From Chloroflexota bacterium (GTDB lineage: Bacteria; Chloroflexota; Anaerolineae; Aggregatilineales; Phototrophicaceae), in contig JAPOXG010000058.1 of the NCBI GenBank assembly GCA_026707225.1, forward strand, positions 1 through 64,000: DNA of 64,000 bases, read 5' to 3'. The notes below the pieces were generated by a model. It was not told the DNA's origin. It saw only the letters and a list, made by a program, of their open reading frames with translations, and searched no databases. Every line of letters starts with the position of its first letter. The stretch's first letter is position 1. Position numbers and translations under genes: made by a program. Of this stretch, positions 42,517 to 52,314 are shown piece by piece.

Positions 42517-43494
42517 TTAGAACCGCCGGTCCAGTTCACTGATGTCCAGGTTGCCGCCGTCAGTCGCTGCCAGCGCGGCCGCCCCGACCAGAGCAACGTC
42601 ATCGCCCAAAGCCGATCGCTCAATGCGCAGGTCTTTGATGTAAGCTTCATCCATCACGTGCGTCCGCAGCGCCTCACGCATCGGCGCGAACAGCAAGTCG
42701 CCGGTTTTGCTGACGCCGCCGCCAATGACGATGACCTCGGGATTAAACAGGTGCAAGATAGCGACGATGCCCAAGCCGATGATGCGGCCCGCATAAGCCA
42801 GCTGCGCGATCCCCAGTTGGTCGCCTGCCGCGGCCGCCATCCCGACCGCTTTAGCGTCAATGCGGTTCAGATCGCCCTGGACGATTTCCATCACCTTGGA
42901 CTTGGCGCCCTCTTGTATCTCCCGCTTGACGCGGCGCGCAATCGCGGGCCCCGCCGCTTCCCGCTCAACGGAGGACACCATCCCGTTGTCGAGCACGATG
43001 GGAATATGCCCGAATTCAGCCGCCAGACCGTCGCGCCCCAGGAGCAGCTTGCCATCACAGATGATGCCCGCGCCAATGCCGGTGCTGACAGTGATATAGG
43101 TTACATGCCGAGAGCCTTGCGCGGCGCCCTTGGAGGCTTCCGCAAGAGCGGCTACGTTGGCGTCATTGCCTATATACACGGGCACATTAAACTCCGACTC
43201 CATGATGTCGCGCAGCGGCACATCAAGCCAGCCCTGCAGATTCGGCGGCGCGACGATGACGCCGGTGAAGGGATTCAATGGACCCGGCGACGAGATCCCT
43301 AAGCCCAGGATTTCATCGCGGCAGGCTGGCATGACTTTGCGGACAAACGCTTTCATGCGCTCAATTGTGGGCTGCAATCCTAAGTGAGCTTGAGTCAGCG
43401 TGTTTTCGCGCTGCAGCAGATTAAGATCGAGGTCGTAGCGGGCGGTGCGAATTTGAGTCCCGCCCAAATCGACGGCGATGATCTGCTTTCCCAC
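42517..43494 (-). CDS. ROK-family sugar kinase, glucokinase-like
   Basis: About 326 residues. The ATP phosphate-1 motif is IIAVDLGGTQIRTARYD, the sugar-binding stretch is YIGNDANVAALAE, and the later TVSTGIGAGII and AEFGHIPI fit ROK kinases. The zinc-binding CxCGxxGC motif that normally follows the histidine is absent here (IVLDNGMVSSVERE instead). The frame runs up to 43551, but the GTG at 43494 with AAGGA upstream starts right at the conserved core and is preferred. It may phosphorylate glucose or N-acetyl-sugars. It is divergent from mutS. Confidence 0.8.
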   Translation of the reverse strand: MGKQIIAVDLGGTQIRTARYDLDLNLLQRENTLTQAHLGLQPTIERMKAFVRKVMPACRDEILGLGISSPGPLNPFTGVIVAPPNLQGWLDVPLRDIMESEFNVPVYIGNDANVAALAEASKGAAQGSRHVTYITVSTGIGAGIICDGKLLLGRDGLAAEFGHIPIVLDNGMVSSVEREAAGPAIARRVKREIQEGAKSKVMEIVQGDLNRIDAKAVGMAAAAGDQLGIAQLAYAGRIIGLGIVAILHLFNPEVIVIGGGVSKTGDLLFAPMREALRTHVMDEAYIKDLRIERSALGDDVALVGAAALAATDGGNLDISELDRRF

Positions 43495-43564
43495 GGTGCT
43501 TGTTCCTTGTGCCGGCGGGCGACTCACTGAATCGCCCGTACACTTGTCCACATTGGCGGGCAGC

Positions 43565-43593
43565 TTGTAGGCGATTATTGACGCTGCTAGAAT
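43565..43593 (+). promoter_or_regulatory. Promoter of mutS
   Basis: TTGTAG (43565-43570), a 17-base spacer and TAGAAT (43588-43593), close in style to the rplS promoter. The transcript would start near 43600, about 48 bases before the mutS ATG. Confidence 0.55.
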
Positions 43594-43647
43594 AACATGG
43601 ATTCAGCCGAGAAATAAGCTTGTTGAGAGCGCTGGCGGGGTCTGCTG

Positions 43648-46251
43648 ATGGATCGTGTAACGCCCATGCGGCGGCAATATCTGGAAATCAAGAGTCAATA
43701 TCCCGATTGCATCCTGATGTTCCGCATGGGGGACTTCTACGAGATGTTCGACGATGATGCGGAAGTGGCCGCGCGCGAGCTGGATATTACGTTGACGTCG
43801 CGCGCGCATCGCAAGGGTGGCGACAAGATCCCGATGGCGGGCGTACCCTACCATTCTGTGGATGGCTATATCGCCAAATTGATCGAGAAGGGTTTTCATG
43901 TCGCCGTTTGCGACCAAGTGACGGAGCCGACTGGCCGCGGCATCGTCGAGCGCGAGGTGACGCGCGTCATGACGCCGGGCACCGTCGTCGAGCCGGCATT
44001 GCTGGAGGAGGGCCGCGCCAATTATCTGATGGGGATCTTGCCGGTCGGCGATGCGGATTCAGGCGAGTGGAATCGGGCCGGCATCGCCTTCGCCGATATT
44101 TCCACCGGGGAATTCAGCGCGACGCAATTCAGCGGCGCCGATGTCGGCATTCGCGTCTTTGAAGAGCTTTCAAGGCTGGAACCGCGCGAAATCATTATGC
44201 CTGAGAGCTGGGTGGAGCGCGGAGTAACCCTGCCTGACGGCATCCATTTGAGCGCAGCCCAGGATTGGACCTTCGAATACGCTGGCGCTGAGCAGCTTCT
44301 CTGTGATCACTTTCGCGTCGCGACGCTTGATGGCTTCGGATTGAAAGACAGCCAAGATGCGGTGTCGGCCGCCGGCGGCGTCCTTCAGTATTTGCGCACG
44401 TCTCAAAAGCAGTCGCTCGAACAGATGACGATGATTCGTTCCTACTCAACTGACGCCTTCATGGTGTTGGATCCATTCACGCGGCGCAACCTTGAGCTGG
44501 TATCGACGATCCGAGAAGGCAGGGAGAAGGGCAGCTTGCTCGGCATTCTGGACCGGACGGCGACCGCGATGGGCGCGCGGCTGCTGCGTGATTGGCTGAG
44601 CCAGCCGCTGCTTGAAATTGGTCGCTTGAACGCGCGTTTGAATGCGGTCGAAGCATTGGTGGGGGGCGAAATCCTCCGCGCAGCGCTGATGGAAGAGCTC
44701 AAAAAAGTGAGTGATATCGAACGGCTCACACAGCGAATTGCCTTGGGCAAAGTCGGACCGCGCGAGTTGATCGGCTTGAAGGATGCCTTGGAAGTCGTGC
44801 CGCGTCTGCGCGAATTGATTGGCGAGCAGGGCAGCCTGGCCGCGATTGCGGAACGTCTCGATCCCTGCGAGGATGTCTTCAATCTGATTGCGACCGCCAT
44901 CAATGATGATCCGCCGGCGACGTTGAATACAATCGGTTCGATTCGCCCCGGTTTCTCTAGGGAATTGGACGACATTTTGACGTCGTCGCAAGACGCCCGC
45001 GATTGGATCGCCAACCTCGAGTCGCAGGAGAGGCGCCGCACCGGGATTCCCAGCATCAGAGTGAGTTATAACAAGGTCTTCGGTTATTACATTGAAGTGA
45101 CGAATGCGCATGCCGACAAAGTGCCCGATGATTATGTGCGCAAGCAGACCCTGGTGAATGCCGAGCGATACATCACGCCAGAATTGAAAGAATATGAATC
45201 GCGCGTGCTCAACGCCGAGGAAGAGATCCTGGCGACCGAGCGTGAGCTATTCGCGGAAATATGTCGGCAGATTGGCGCGGATCAATTGAGCTTGCTAAGG
45301 ACGGCGCGCGCCATCGCCCATTTGGACGGTTTCCTGTCACTGGCGTCGGTGGCGGTCCGAGAAGGCTATACGCGCCCGCAGCTGACCGAGGATACCGTTC
45401 TCGATATTCAGGCGGGCCGTCATCCCGTAGTTGAAAAACTCTTGGAAAGCTCGACGCGATATGTGCCCAATGACAGCCATCTTGATTTGGCATCGCGGGT
45501 TCATATCATCACGGGACCCAATATGTCGGGCAAATCGACGTATATACGGCAGGTTGCGATCATCACGCTGATGGCGCAGATCGGCAGCTTTGTACCGGCA
45601 GACTCGGCGACAATCGGCTTGGTCGATCGCATATTCGCGCGTATTGGCGCCCAGGACGAAATCCACGCCGGGCAGAGCACATTCATGGTCGAAATGGTTG
45701 AAACGGCGCGCTTGCTCTCCGGCAGCAGCCCGCGCAGCTTGCTCATTTTGGATGAGATCGGCCGCGGCACTTCTACTTACGACGGCCTGGCGATAGCGCG
45801 CGCCGTCATTGAGTTTATCCACAACAACCCGCGGCTCAATTGCCGAACGCTGTTTGCGACGCATTATCACGAATTGACCGAGTTGCCCAATATCCTGCCT
45901 CGAAGCGCCAACTTCAATGTGGCTGTGGCCGAGCAAGGCGATGAGGTCGTTTTTCTGCATCGCGTATTGCCCGGCGGCGCCGACCAAAGTTATGGCGTCC
46001 ATGTGGCGCAGCTGGCCGGCATGCCGCGCTCTGTGGTGGATCGGGCGAGGGAGCTGCTCTTCCAGCTGGAGGAGGGCGGCAGCGATTTCTCGCTACTCAA
46101 ACCAGCGCCGCAGCATCAGCAGCTCAGTTTCTTTGACACGCCGGAAAACCCGGTGCTCGGCGCTTTGCGCGCAATGGAGGTGGATGGGCTTAGCCCCTTA
46201 GAAGCATTGACAAAACTTTATGAACTCAAGCGAATGGTGGTGGAGGCTTAA
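43648..46251 (+). CDS. mutS: DNA mismatch repair protein MutS
   Basis: 867 residues, normal for MutS I. The mismatch-binding N-terminal motif is present (MFRMGDFYEMF, with the phenylalanine wedge and glutamate). The clamp and lever regions follow, and the ATPase has Walker A GPNMSGKST (623-631), Walker B DEIGRGTST (from 702) and the downstream ATHYHEL. It detects base mismatches and starts repair, normally with MutL, which is not in this window. The stop codon directly abuts the GTG of the sulfotransferase. Confidence 0.97.
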   Translation: MDRVTPMRRQYLEIKSQYPDCILMFRMGDFYEMFDDDAEVAARELDITLTSRAHRKGGDKIPMAGVPYHSVDGYIAKLIEKGFHVAVCDQVTEPTGRGIVEREVTRVMTPGTVVEPALLEEGRANYLMGILPVGDADSGEWNRAGIAFADISTGEFSATQFSGADVGIRVFEELSRLEPREIIMPESWVERGVTLPDGIHLSAAQDWTFEYAGAEQLLCDHFRVATLDGFGLKDSQDAVSAAGGVLQYLRTSQKQSLEQMTMIRSYSTDAFMVLDPFTRRNLELVSTIREGREKGSLLGILDRTATAMGARLLRDWLSQPLLEIGRLNARLNAVEALVGGEILRAALMEELKKVSDIERLTQRIALGKVGPRELIGLKDALEVVPRLRELIGEQGSLAAIAERLDPCEDVFNLIATAINDDPPATLNTIGSIRPGFSRELDDILTSSQDARDWIANLESQERRRTGIPSIRVSYNKVFGYYIEVTNAHADKVPDDYVRKQTLVNAERYITPELKEYESRVLNAEEEILATERELFAEICRQIGADQLSLLRTARAIAHLDGFLSLASVAVREGYTRPQLTEDTVLDIQAGRHPVVEKLLESSTRYVPNDSHLDLASRVHIITGPNMSGKSTYIRQVAIITLMAQIGSFVPADSATIGLVDRIFARIGAQDEIHAGQSTFMVEMVETARLLSGSSPRSLLILDEIGRGTSTYDGLAIARAVIEFIHNNPRLNCRTLFATHYHELTELPNILPRSANFNVAVAEQGDEVVFLHRVLPGGADQSYGVHVAQLAGMPRSVVDRARELLFQLEEGGSDFSLLKPAPQHQQLSFFDTPENPVLGALRAMEVDGLSPLEALTKLYELKRMVVEA

Positions 46252-47043
46252 GTGTTTTTCGCCAATACGATCGTGATCGCCAGCCATCGCCGCTCCGGCA
46301 TGCAGTGGACGATTGACGCGCTGAGGAATAACAGCCGGGACATCAACGACTCGTACATGTCGCTTGAGCAGATGGAAGCGAACCACGACGCCGCTGTTCC
46401 TTTGTCCAAGTTTCGCCGGCAGCTGCTCAATATGGACGGGCGTGTCTTGATCAGCGTGCGCGATCTGCCCGCCGCCGATTCATGGAAAGGTATGGACGAG
46501 CGCTTGTTTGCGCGCGCCGTCTTGCAGCATTCGCCGACGATTTACGTGCATCGGGACGGCCGCGATGTGATGGTTTCGCTCTACTACTATATGCAGTCGT
46601 TCAGCGAGACGGTGCGTAATCAGTCTTTCGCGCAGTTTTTGCGAAGTGAATCGGCGCTTGACGGCGAAGATTCCGCCTATAGCCGCCCTGGCTATTGGGC
46701 GTATCACGTTCATTCCTGGCTGCAAAAGGACCGCTTGCTGGCGGTTTCATACAGTGAGCTCGAGACCAACTATGAAGCGACCGTGCGGAAGCTGGCCGCC
46801 TTCCTTCAAGTCAACCTCAACGACTGCCTGCGACCGCTCACCACCCCCGGTCCACAGAACAGCGGGCCCATCCTTGACAATGTCTTGGGACGATTAGGCC
46901 TCCGGCTTCGGCGGGGCGCATTGCCTGATCAAGCGCGCCTGGGCAAAAGTGGCGACTGGCGGAAGTTATTTGACAAACGCGATCGCGACTTCTTCGCGAG
47001 AGAAGCGGGCGAAGCAATGCGGCGATTGGGTTACGCGCGCTGA
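46252..47043 (+). CDS. PAPS-dependent sulfotransferase family protein
   Basis: 263 residues. The 5'-phosphosulfate loop is SHRRSGMQWT (11-20; the usual PKSGTTW lysine is R here), and the 3'-phosphate site is IYVHRDGRDVMVSLYYY (about 97-113), both typical of Sulfotransfer_1. WLQKDRLLAVSYSEL and the LAAFLQV stretch also match. It transfers sulfate from PAPS to an unknown alcohol, glycan or lipid. The GTG starts right after the mutS TAA with GGAGG 5 bases upstream, so it is coupled to mutS, an odd pairing. No PAPS synthesis genes are nearby. Confidence 0.8.
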   Translation: MFFANTIVIASHRRSGMQWTIDALRNNSRDINDSYMSLEQMEANHDAAVPLSKFRRQLLNMDGRVLISVRDLPAADSWKGMDERLFARAVLQHSPTIYVHRDGRDVMVSLYYYMQSFSETVRNQSFAQFLRSESALDGEDSAYSRPGYWAYHVHSWLQKDRLLAVSYSELETNYEATVRKLAAFLQVNLNDCLRPLTTPGPQNSGPILDNVLGRLGLRLRRGALPDQARLGKSGDWRKLFDKRDRDFFAREAGEAMRRLGYAR

Positions 47044-47049
47044 TTTCAG

Positions 47050-48393
47050 CTAGAAGCCGCCTACTAGCAGGGACGCGCGTACAGTCGCCAACTCGTAAAC
47101 TTGGGAAAGCAGTATGACCAACATGACCGAAAATACAGCGTCTAAGATGCCAATATTCAATCCTGGCAGATAAACCTTGGGTATGGCGGGAAGCGCCAAG
47201 CCCACCGACCAAAATAATGGAATCAATAGCGTAAGAATGAACCTGGGACCAGAAGCGATCGCCGCATACCACACATACAAAAGTATGTAACCCAAAATAA
47301 ACAAAGACGCGAATAGCCCAGACTGTATGTCCTCTTTCGTCAGTGTGCCGCGCGCGCCGGTCATTCGCAGGCTTAGACTAACGATGAGTATCATGACTCC
47401 AATTCCGGCATGTATGCAGAGACCGAACTGGCCCGAACCACTGCAGGCGTTGTTGTGTATGCGAATAGCGCCTTGGACAAATCGTTTCACAATATCAGCA
47501 ATGGAATGTTCCTTGAGGTACTTCGTCAAGCTGGGGATTTCTTCTGCTGGCATGTCTGGCCAGCCCTCGCGGTCACCGGCGGCCTTCGTGCCGAACTTAG
47601 CTTCGCCCCATGAGTCATACCAGACATAAAAGGTCGAATTGACGTTGTACAAGTAATGCCCGTAACGCTCTTTGCTTTCGTTGAAGTATGGGAATAGCCC
47701 CACAGAGAACACCAACAGAGGCAAAAGCGCCTGCGAAACAATCTCGACCATGCGCTGGCGATTCAAACGGTTGCGGATTGTGGCAAGCAGTGGAACAGCA
47801 AAACTGCAGGCGTAAAGCGCGATGCCGGGGGTGGCGCTGGCTTTGGTAAAATGCGCCAAGGCGAAAAGCAAGCCCAGGCCGACAGATTTGTACCACCTGG
47901 GCGAGCGGATGGATTCAATCGATAACATGAAGGCAAAGGCAAAAAGCGTATAGAAGAGAATCTCCGCCTGAAACCAGGGCGCCTTGATGGCGAATAAGAG
48001 AAAGGCAATGACCGAAATCGAATAGAGCGCATACCCTTGGGAGAACTTGAGGAAAAATGCGGCGCCAAGAACTGCAAGACAAGCCAAAGACATCAGTACG
48101 TTTACCCGCTTGCCTTGTTCGAAAAAAGCCTCGTCGCTCATTTCCGGCGAATAAAGCAAAGCCTGAATCCAAGGGAACAGCGGCATACGGTTGCGATTGC
48201 CAGAAAATGCGAAATTCGTTTCGTAGGCTTCTTTTGCAAAATACATATATGCGCCCTGATCAACCTTGCCCCAGTCCTGGTTGGCTTCATTCTGGGCGAT
48301 CGCAATGTGCAAATAGAGAGATAGACCTAGCGCGACGGTCGCCAAGATCAGCAGCGGTTTGGCAGTTCGACCAGCTAGGGGCAGTTTAGGCAT
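47050..48393 (-). CDS. Polytopic membrane protein, GT-C glycosyltransferase-like
   Basis: About 447 residues with roughly 11 hydrophobic helices and a large outer loop between the last helices (about 245-330, with SKERYGHYLYNVNSTFYVWYDSW). The first loop after helix 1 has DWGKVDQGAYMYFAKEAYE, an acidic motif in the position used by PMT/GT39-type enzymes, and NRNRMPLFPW follows. I infer a dolichyl/undecaprenyl-phosphate sugar transferase type, unproven. The frame extends to 48498, but the ATG at 48393 overlaps the DUF1385 stop by 8 bases with AAGGA just before, so it is coupled to that gene. Confidence 0.6.
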   Translation of the reverse strand: MPKLPLAGRTAKPLLILATVALGLSLYLHIAIAQNEANQDWGKVDQGAYMYFAKEAYETNFAFSGNRNRMPLFPWIQALLYSPEMSDEAFFEQGKRVNVLMSLACLAVLGAAFFLKFSQGYALYSISVIAFLLFAIKAPWFQAEILFYTLFAFAFMLSIESIRSPRWYKSVGLGLLFALAHFTKASATPGIALYACSFAVPLLATIRNRLNRQRMVEIVSQALLPLLVFSVGLFPYFNESKERYGHYLYNVNSTFYVWYDSWGEAKFGTKAAGDREGWPDMPAEEIPSLTKYLKEHSIADIVKRFVQGAIRIHNNACSGSGQFGLCIHAGIGVMILIVSLSLRMTGARGTLTKEDIQSGLFASLFILGYILLYVWYAAIASGPRFILTLLIPLFWSVGLALPAIPKVYLPGLNIGILDAVFSVMLVILLSQVYELATVRASLLVGGF

Positions 48394-49462
48394 TTCCTTG
48401 AGAAGGCGCCGCTTCCGGGGGCAATTCCGGCATCTCCGCTTCCTCTTCTCGCACGATCCCCTCGGAAAGCAGTACGCGTTTGAAGGAAACGATCGCAACT
48501 TCGATCATGTCGAGGCTCGGCTCGTTAGTTGTCAGGTGCTGCAAAGCCAGATTCGGCCGGATCATTATGCGAATCCAGGCTTTGTCGAGGTTGGATGCGG
48601 TGTATTTCAGAAACTCGTAGGCAACCCCGGCGATTACCGGAATGAAGAGCACGCGTGAAAGAATCAGAAGCGCGAAGGGCGGGCGACCAATCAGCGAGAA
48701 GAGCATTACGCTGACGAATACGACCGTCAGGAGGAAGGCGGTGCCGCAGCGCGGATGCTCAATGGCGTGGCGGCTGACGATTTCTGGCAGCAGTTCGTCG
48801 CCGGCTTCGTAGGCGTTGATCGTCTTATGCTCGGCGCCGTGATAGGCAAAGATGCGCCGGCCATCGTTTGTCCGGCCGACAAACCAGATATACACCACCA
48901 GGATCGACAGCTGCACGACGCCTTCTATTAAGTTTATGAGAAAGGCGTCCAGACCGATTGGCAGCGCCTCGTAAGCGAGGAAGTTGCTCTGTTGCGGTTT
49001 CACGGCGATTTCCTGTCCGTCGGCGTCCACGACGATTTCATGCGCAACGGCGCTCAAACCAAGCAAGTTGCCGATGCCGGTCGCGGCGGCTGTTGGCAGG
49101 AGGAAAAATATGCCGACGCCGATCAACAGGGATACGGCGATCGTCGCCCAGCCGATGGGACCGTTGAAGCTGATGTCCTCTTCTTCATCCAGGGCGACGT
49201 CAGCCGACCACATCAAGGCGCGGATGCCCAGCCCGAGCGCGTCCCACAGGCCAATCAGACCACGAAGAAAGGGAGTCTTGGCGATGCGCCCCCGGTAGAG
49301 GCGCGCGCTCAGGGGCTGCTCGTGGATGACGATTTCGCCATTGGGATTGCGTACAGCCACCGCCATAGAGTGCGCCCCGCGCATCATCACACCCTCTATG
49401 ACAGCTTGGCCGCCGTAAGAGAATTTTAGCTCGCCCGCTTCTCGCTGATTTGTCCTCGGCAA
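48386..49462 (-). CDS. DUF1385 membrane protein (YqhQ-like)
   Basis: About 358 residues of the DUF1385 family, widespread in Gram-positive-type bacteria and of unknown function. The N-terminal signature is YGGQAVIEGVMMRG, and the central metal-like motif is FAYHGAEHKTINAYEAG with ERPRCGT-type EHPRCGTAF. Four to five membrane helices. A TTG at 49480 is in frame, but AGGAGG sits 5 bases before the TTG at 49462, so I use 49462. It lies 77 bases after recJ on the same strand. The acidic tail EEEAEMPELPPE is short and lineage-specific. Confidence 0.85.
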   Translation of the reverse strand: MPRTNQREAGELKFSYGGQAVIEGVMMRGAHSMAVAVRNPNGEIVIHEQPLSARLYRGRIAKTPFLRGLIGLWDALGLGIRALMWSADVALDEEEDISFNGPIGWATIAVSLLIGVGIFFLLPTAAATGIGNLLGLSAVAHEIVVDADGQEIAVKPQQSNFLAYEALPIGLDAFLINLIEGVVQLSILVVYIWFVGRTNDGRRIFAYHGAEHKTINAYEAGDELLPEIVSRHAIEHPRCGTAFLLTVVFVSVMLFSLIGRPPFALLILSRVLFIPVIAGVAYEFLKYTASNLDKAWIRIMIRPNLALQHLTTNEPSLDMIEVAIVSFKRVLLSEGIVREEEAEMPELPPEAAPSQGNA

Positions 49463-49538
49463 CGTACCCTCCTGAGGCAATCAAACTTGCTCAATATACG
49501 TGTCTGGCGCGCGCTGGTCAAGTTGAAACACAATCGCG

Positions 49539-51248
49539 TTAGCCGGCGGCGGGGTGTATATCCAGCAGTTGCAGTTGCAGATTGCGCCGTCCACCCCATT
49601 CGTTGATTTCAGCATGATATGCTGCGTCGATTCGGCGCGGCATCTTTCTCGCCCAGTCGCCCAAGCCGAATCCAATCGCATCGGCTTGCGCGCCGCCGCT
49701 GTTCGCCAGGCGAAGTTTGAGATGGCGCCCGTCCTCGCCAACGCGGCGGCAATGGAGCACGCCCAGGTCGCGAGTCAGGAATGCAGCCTTTTCATTTTCG
49801 CGCCCCGTCGGTTCAAGCAAATCGAGCTCCCGCAGCAGGTTTTCATTCAATTCGCCGAGCTGGACTTCGCCGTCGATTTGCAGTTTTGGCGCCAGCGCCC
49901 GCCCGCCCAAGGCGGCTTCCGCCTTCTGCTCCAGCGCCTGCCTCAGCGCTTGCAAATTGCTGTTTCGCACGGTGAAGCCAGCCGCCATGGCGTGCCCGCC
50001 GTGCCGCAGGAGCAGGTCGGCGCATTCGTCCAGGGCGTTCGTGATATTGAATTCCGGGATGCTGCGGCAGGAGGCGCGGCTCTCGTCTTCGCCAATTTCG
50101 AGAATCACGGCCGGCCGATAGAAAGCTTCGGTGAGCCTTCCAGCGACCAGCCCGATGATGCCCGGCGGAAGGTTTTCATCGCCGGCGAAAATCAACGGCA
50201 GGCTTGGGTCCTCGCCGACCTGCTCGCTGATAGCGGCTTGCGCGCGGCGCGTCAACTGCTGTCGCTGCGCATTCAGCGACTGCAATTCCTGGGCGCGCGG
50301 CATGGCTTCTTCGACTGTGGGCGAGCAGAGCAAGTCATAAGCCGCCATCGCGGAATGGAGGCGGCCCGCCGCGTTGATGCGCGGTCCCAAGCCGAAGCCG
50401 ATATCGCTGGCTCGAATGCTGCCCGGCTTTAGACCGGCCACCTGCGCCAGCGCGGCGATTCCCGGACGCCGCATTTCATTAATTGTGGCCAAGCCATGTT
50501 TCACCAGCCGCCGATTCAAACCGACATTTAGCGGGATCACATCGGCGACGGTGCCGAGGGCGACCAGATCCAATAGGTCCGATAGTCGAAAACCGGCTGG
50601 GTATTTGTCCCGGTGGGTTTCCCAGCGGTGGAGCAGCAGCGCGTTGGCGAGCATGAAAGCGACGCCCGCGCCAGCCAGGCGCGCTTCGCCGGCGCAGTCT
50701 GCTTGCTGGGGGTTGATCACCGCCAGCGCCGCCGGCAATTCTGGGCCAATGGAGTGATGATCGGTGACGATGATATCCAAGCCCGCGAGCATGCCATCGG
50801 CGACTTCCGCGATCGAACGTATGCCGCAGTCGACGGTGACAACCAGCTTAATGCCGCGCCGCCCCAGCTTCTCCAGCGCGGTCGCGTTCAGCCCGTAGCC
50901 TTCGTCGGCGCGGTTAGGAATATATGGCCTGACATCGCCCCCCAGCGCCCGCAGAGTCTGCGACATTAGCGCGGTCGCGCAGACGCCGTCGGCGTCAAAA
51001 TCGCCATAAACGGCAATTGGCTCGCGCTTGACAATGGCGTCGTTAATCCGGGCTACGGCGGCTTCCACGTCTTTCAGTTCAAAGGGGTCTTCGCTCAAAG
51101 CTTGTCCGTGTACAAATTCCTGAGCGGATTGCGGGTCTTCAAAGCCGCGATTGAATAGCAGCTGCGCCAGGATAGGGCTAAGTCCGTGAAAGCGCTCCAG
51201 GTGTTCGGCCGGCGCCGGCTGCGCCAGCACCCATTCCTTTTGCATCAT
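49539..51248 (-). CDS. recJ: Single-stranded-DNA exonuclease RecJ
   Basis: 569 residues, normal RecJ core length. DHH-family motifs are DFDADGVCATAL, VTVDCGIRS and TDHHSIGPELP in the first domain. The DHHA1 domain has the GGHAMAAGFTV motif, followed by an OB-fold region. It degrades single strands 5' to 3' in recombination and mismatch repair. It is the first gene of a run with the DUF1385 protein and a membrane protein. The start is an ATG at 51248, followed by a second ATG. Divergent from fmt. Confidence 0.95.
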   Translation of the reverse strand: MMQKEWVLAQPAPAEHLERFHGLSPILAQLLFNRGFEDPQSAQEFVHGQALSEDPFELKDVEAAVARINDAIVKREPIAVYGDFDADGVCATALMSQTLRALGGDVRPYIPNRADEGYGLNATALEKLGRRGIKLVVTVDCGIRSIAEVADGMLAGLDIIVTDHHSIGPELPAALAVINPQQADCAGEARLAGAGVAFMLANALLLHRWETHRDKYPAGFRLSDLLDLVALGTVADVIPLNVGLNRRLVKHGLATINEMRRPGIAALAQVAGLKPGSIRASDIGFGLGPRINAAGRLHSAMAAYDLLCSPTVEEAMPRAQELQSLNAQRQQLTRRAQAAISEQVGEDPSLPLIFAGDENLPPGIIGLVAGRLTEAFYRPAVILEIGEDESRASCRSIPEFNITNALDECADLLLRHGGHAMAAGFTVRNSNLQALRQALEQKAEAALGGRALAPKLQIDGEVQLGELNENLLRELDLLEPTGRENEKAAFLTRDLGVLHCRRVGEDGRHLKLRLANSGGAQADAIGFGLGDWARKMPRRIDAAYHAEINEWGGRRNLQLQLLDIHPAAG

Positions 51249-51313
51249 AGACTGCGACCGGATATTCCCATAGAATAACGGTTCGATACTACCATTTCGC
51301 CATGTGAGGCGCT

Positions 51314-52237
51314 ATGGCAAAGATAGTCTTCATGGGTACGCCGGCCTTCGCTCTGCCAAGCCTGAACGCGCTGATGGTCTCGCATCAGGTTGTAGGCGTG
51401 GTTTCCCAGCCCGATCGCCGGGCGGGCCGCCGCAAGCGCCTGCGAGAGTCGCCCGTGAAAACGCTCGCGCGCGAAGCTGGCCTCCCGCTGATTCAGCCAC
51501 ATCGCATCCGCGACGAGGCGGCAATTGAGACGTTGTGTTCCTGGGCTGCGGACCTGCATGTGGTCGCCGCCTATGGGCAGATCCTTCCGCCATCGCTTTT
51601 GGAGCTGCCCCGCTATGGCACGGTCAATGTACACGCGTCGCTGCTGCCTCGCTGGCGGGGCGCGGCGCCGATTCAAGCGGCTATCAAAGCGGGCGACGGC
51701 GTAAGCGGCGTTACTATCATGCGCTTAGACGCCGGGCTGGACACGGGTCCGCTGCTGGCGAAGCGCGCGCTGCCACTTTCGCCAGATGAAACCGGTCAAA
51801 GCTTGCACGACAAATTGTCCCTGCTGGGCGCCGAACTGCTGGTCGAGACGCTGCCACGCTACTTGAGCGGCGAAATTGAACCGCGGCGGCAGGATGATTC
51901 GCGGGCGACTTACGCGCCGCGGATCAAGAAAGAAGAGGGCAGAATAGACTGGACTTGCCCAGCCCGGTCGATCGAGCGCATGGTGCGCGCTTTCACCCCC
52001 TGGCCCGGCGCCTACACCTTCTGGGCGGGCGCGCCGCTGCGGATTCTGGCGGGGCGTCACGGCGCTGGCAGCGCCGAAGCCGGACGGGTGATTGAAAAGG
52101 ATGGAAACATCGCCATTGGAACCGGAGACGGTCTCTATTATCCGACTTTACTGCAAGTGCCTGGCAAGACACGTTCGCGCGTTTCCGATTTCGTCAACGG
52201 CTACCGTGATTTCGCCGGCGCGCTTCTGGACGGTTGA
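51314..52237 (+). CDS. fmt: Methionyl-tRNA formyltransferase
   Basis: 307 residues, normal length. It formylates Met-tRNA(fMet) from 10-formyl-THF. The catalytic triad is N105, H107 (NVHASLLPRWRGAAPI) and D143 (LDAGLDTGP), all intact, with the C-terminal OB-like domain (about 205-305). The usual partner def (peptide deformylase) is not beside it. It is followed by the MATE exporter 78 bases later. Confidence 0.96.
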   Translation: MAKIVFMGTPAFALPSLNALMVSHQVVGVVSQPDRRAGRRKRLRESPVKTLAREAGLPLIQPHRIRDEAAIETLCSWAADLHVVAAYGQILPPSLLELPRYGTVNVHASLLPRWRGAAPIQAAIKAGDGVSGVTIMRLDAGLDTGPLLAKRALPLSPDETGQSLHDKLSLLGAELLVETLPRYLSGEIEPRRQDDSRATYAPRIKKEEGRIDWTCPARSIERMVRAFTPWPGAYTFWAGAPLRILAGRHGAGSAEAGRVIEKDGNIAIGTGDGLYYPTLLQVPGKTRSRVSDFVNGYRDFAGALLDG

Positions 52238-52314
52238 ACATCTCCGCTGGGCAATCGAGAGAATTCCTCGCCAATTTGGCTCATGGTCAATGCCGGCCCG
52301 ACGCGCGGTTTTGA

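Noticed and set aside
49554..50432. 292-residue open frame on the plus strand
   Set aside because: Antisense to recJ; composition typical of a shadow.
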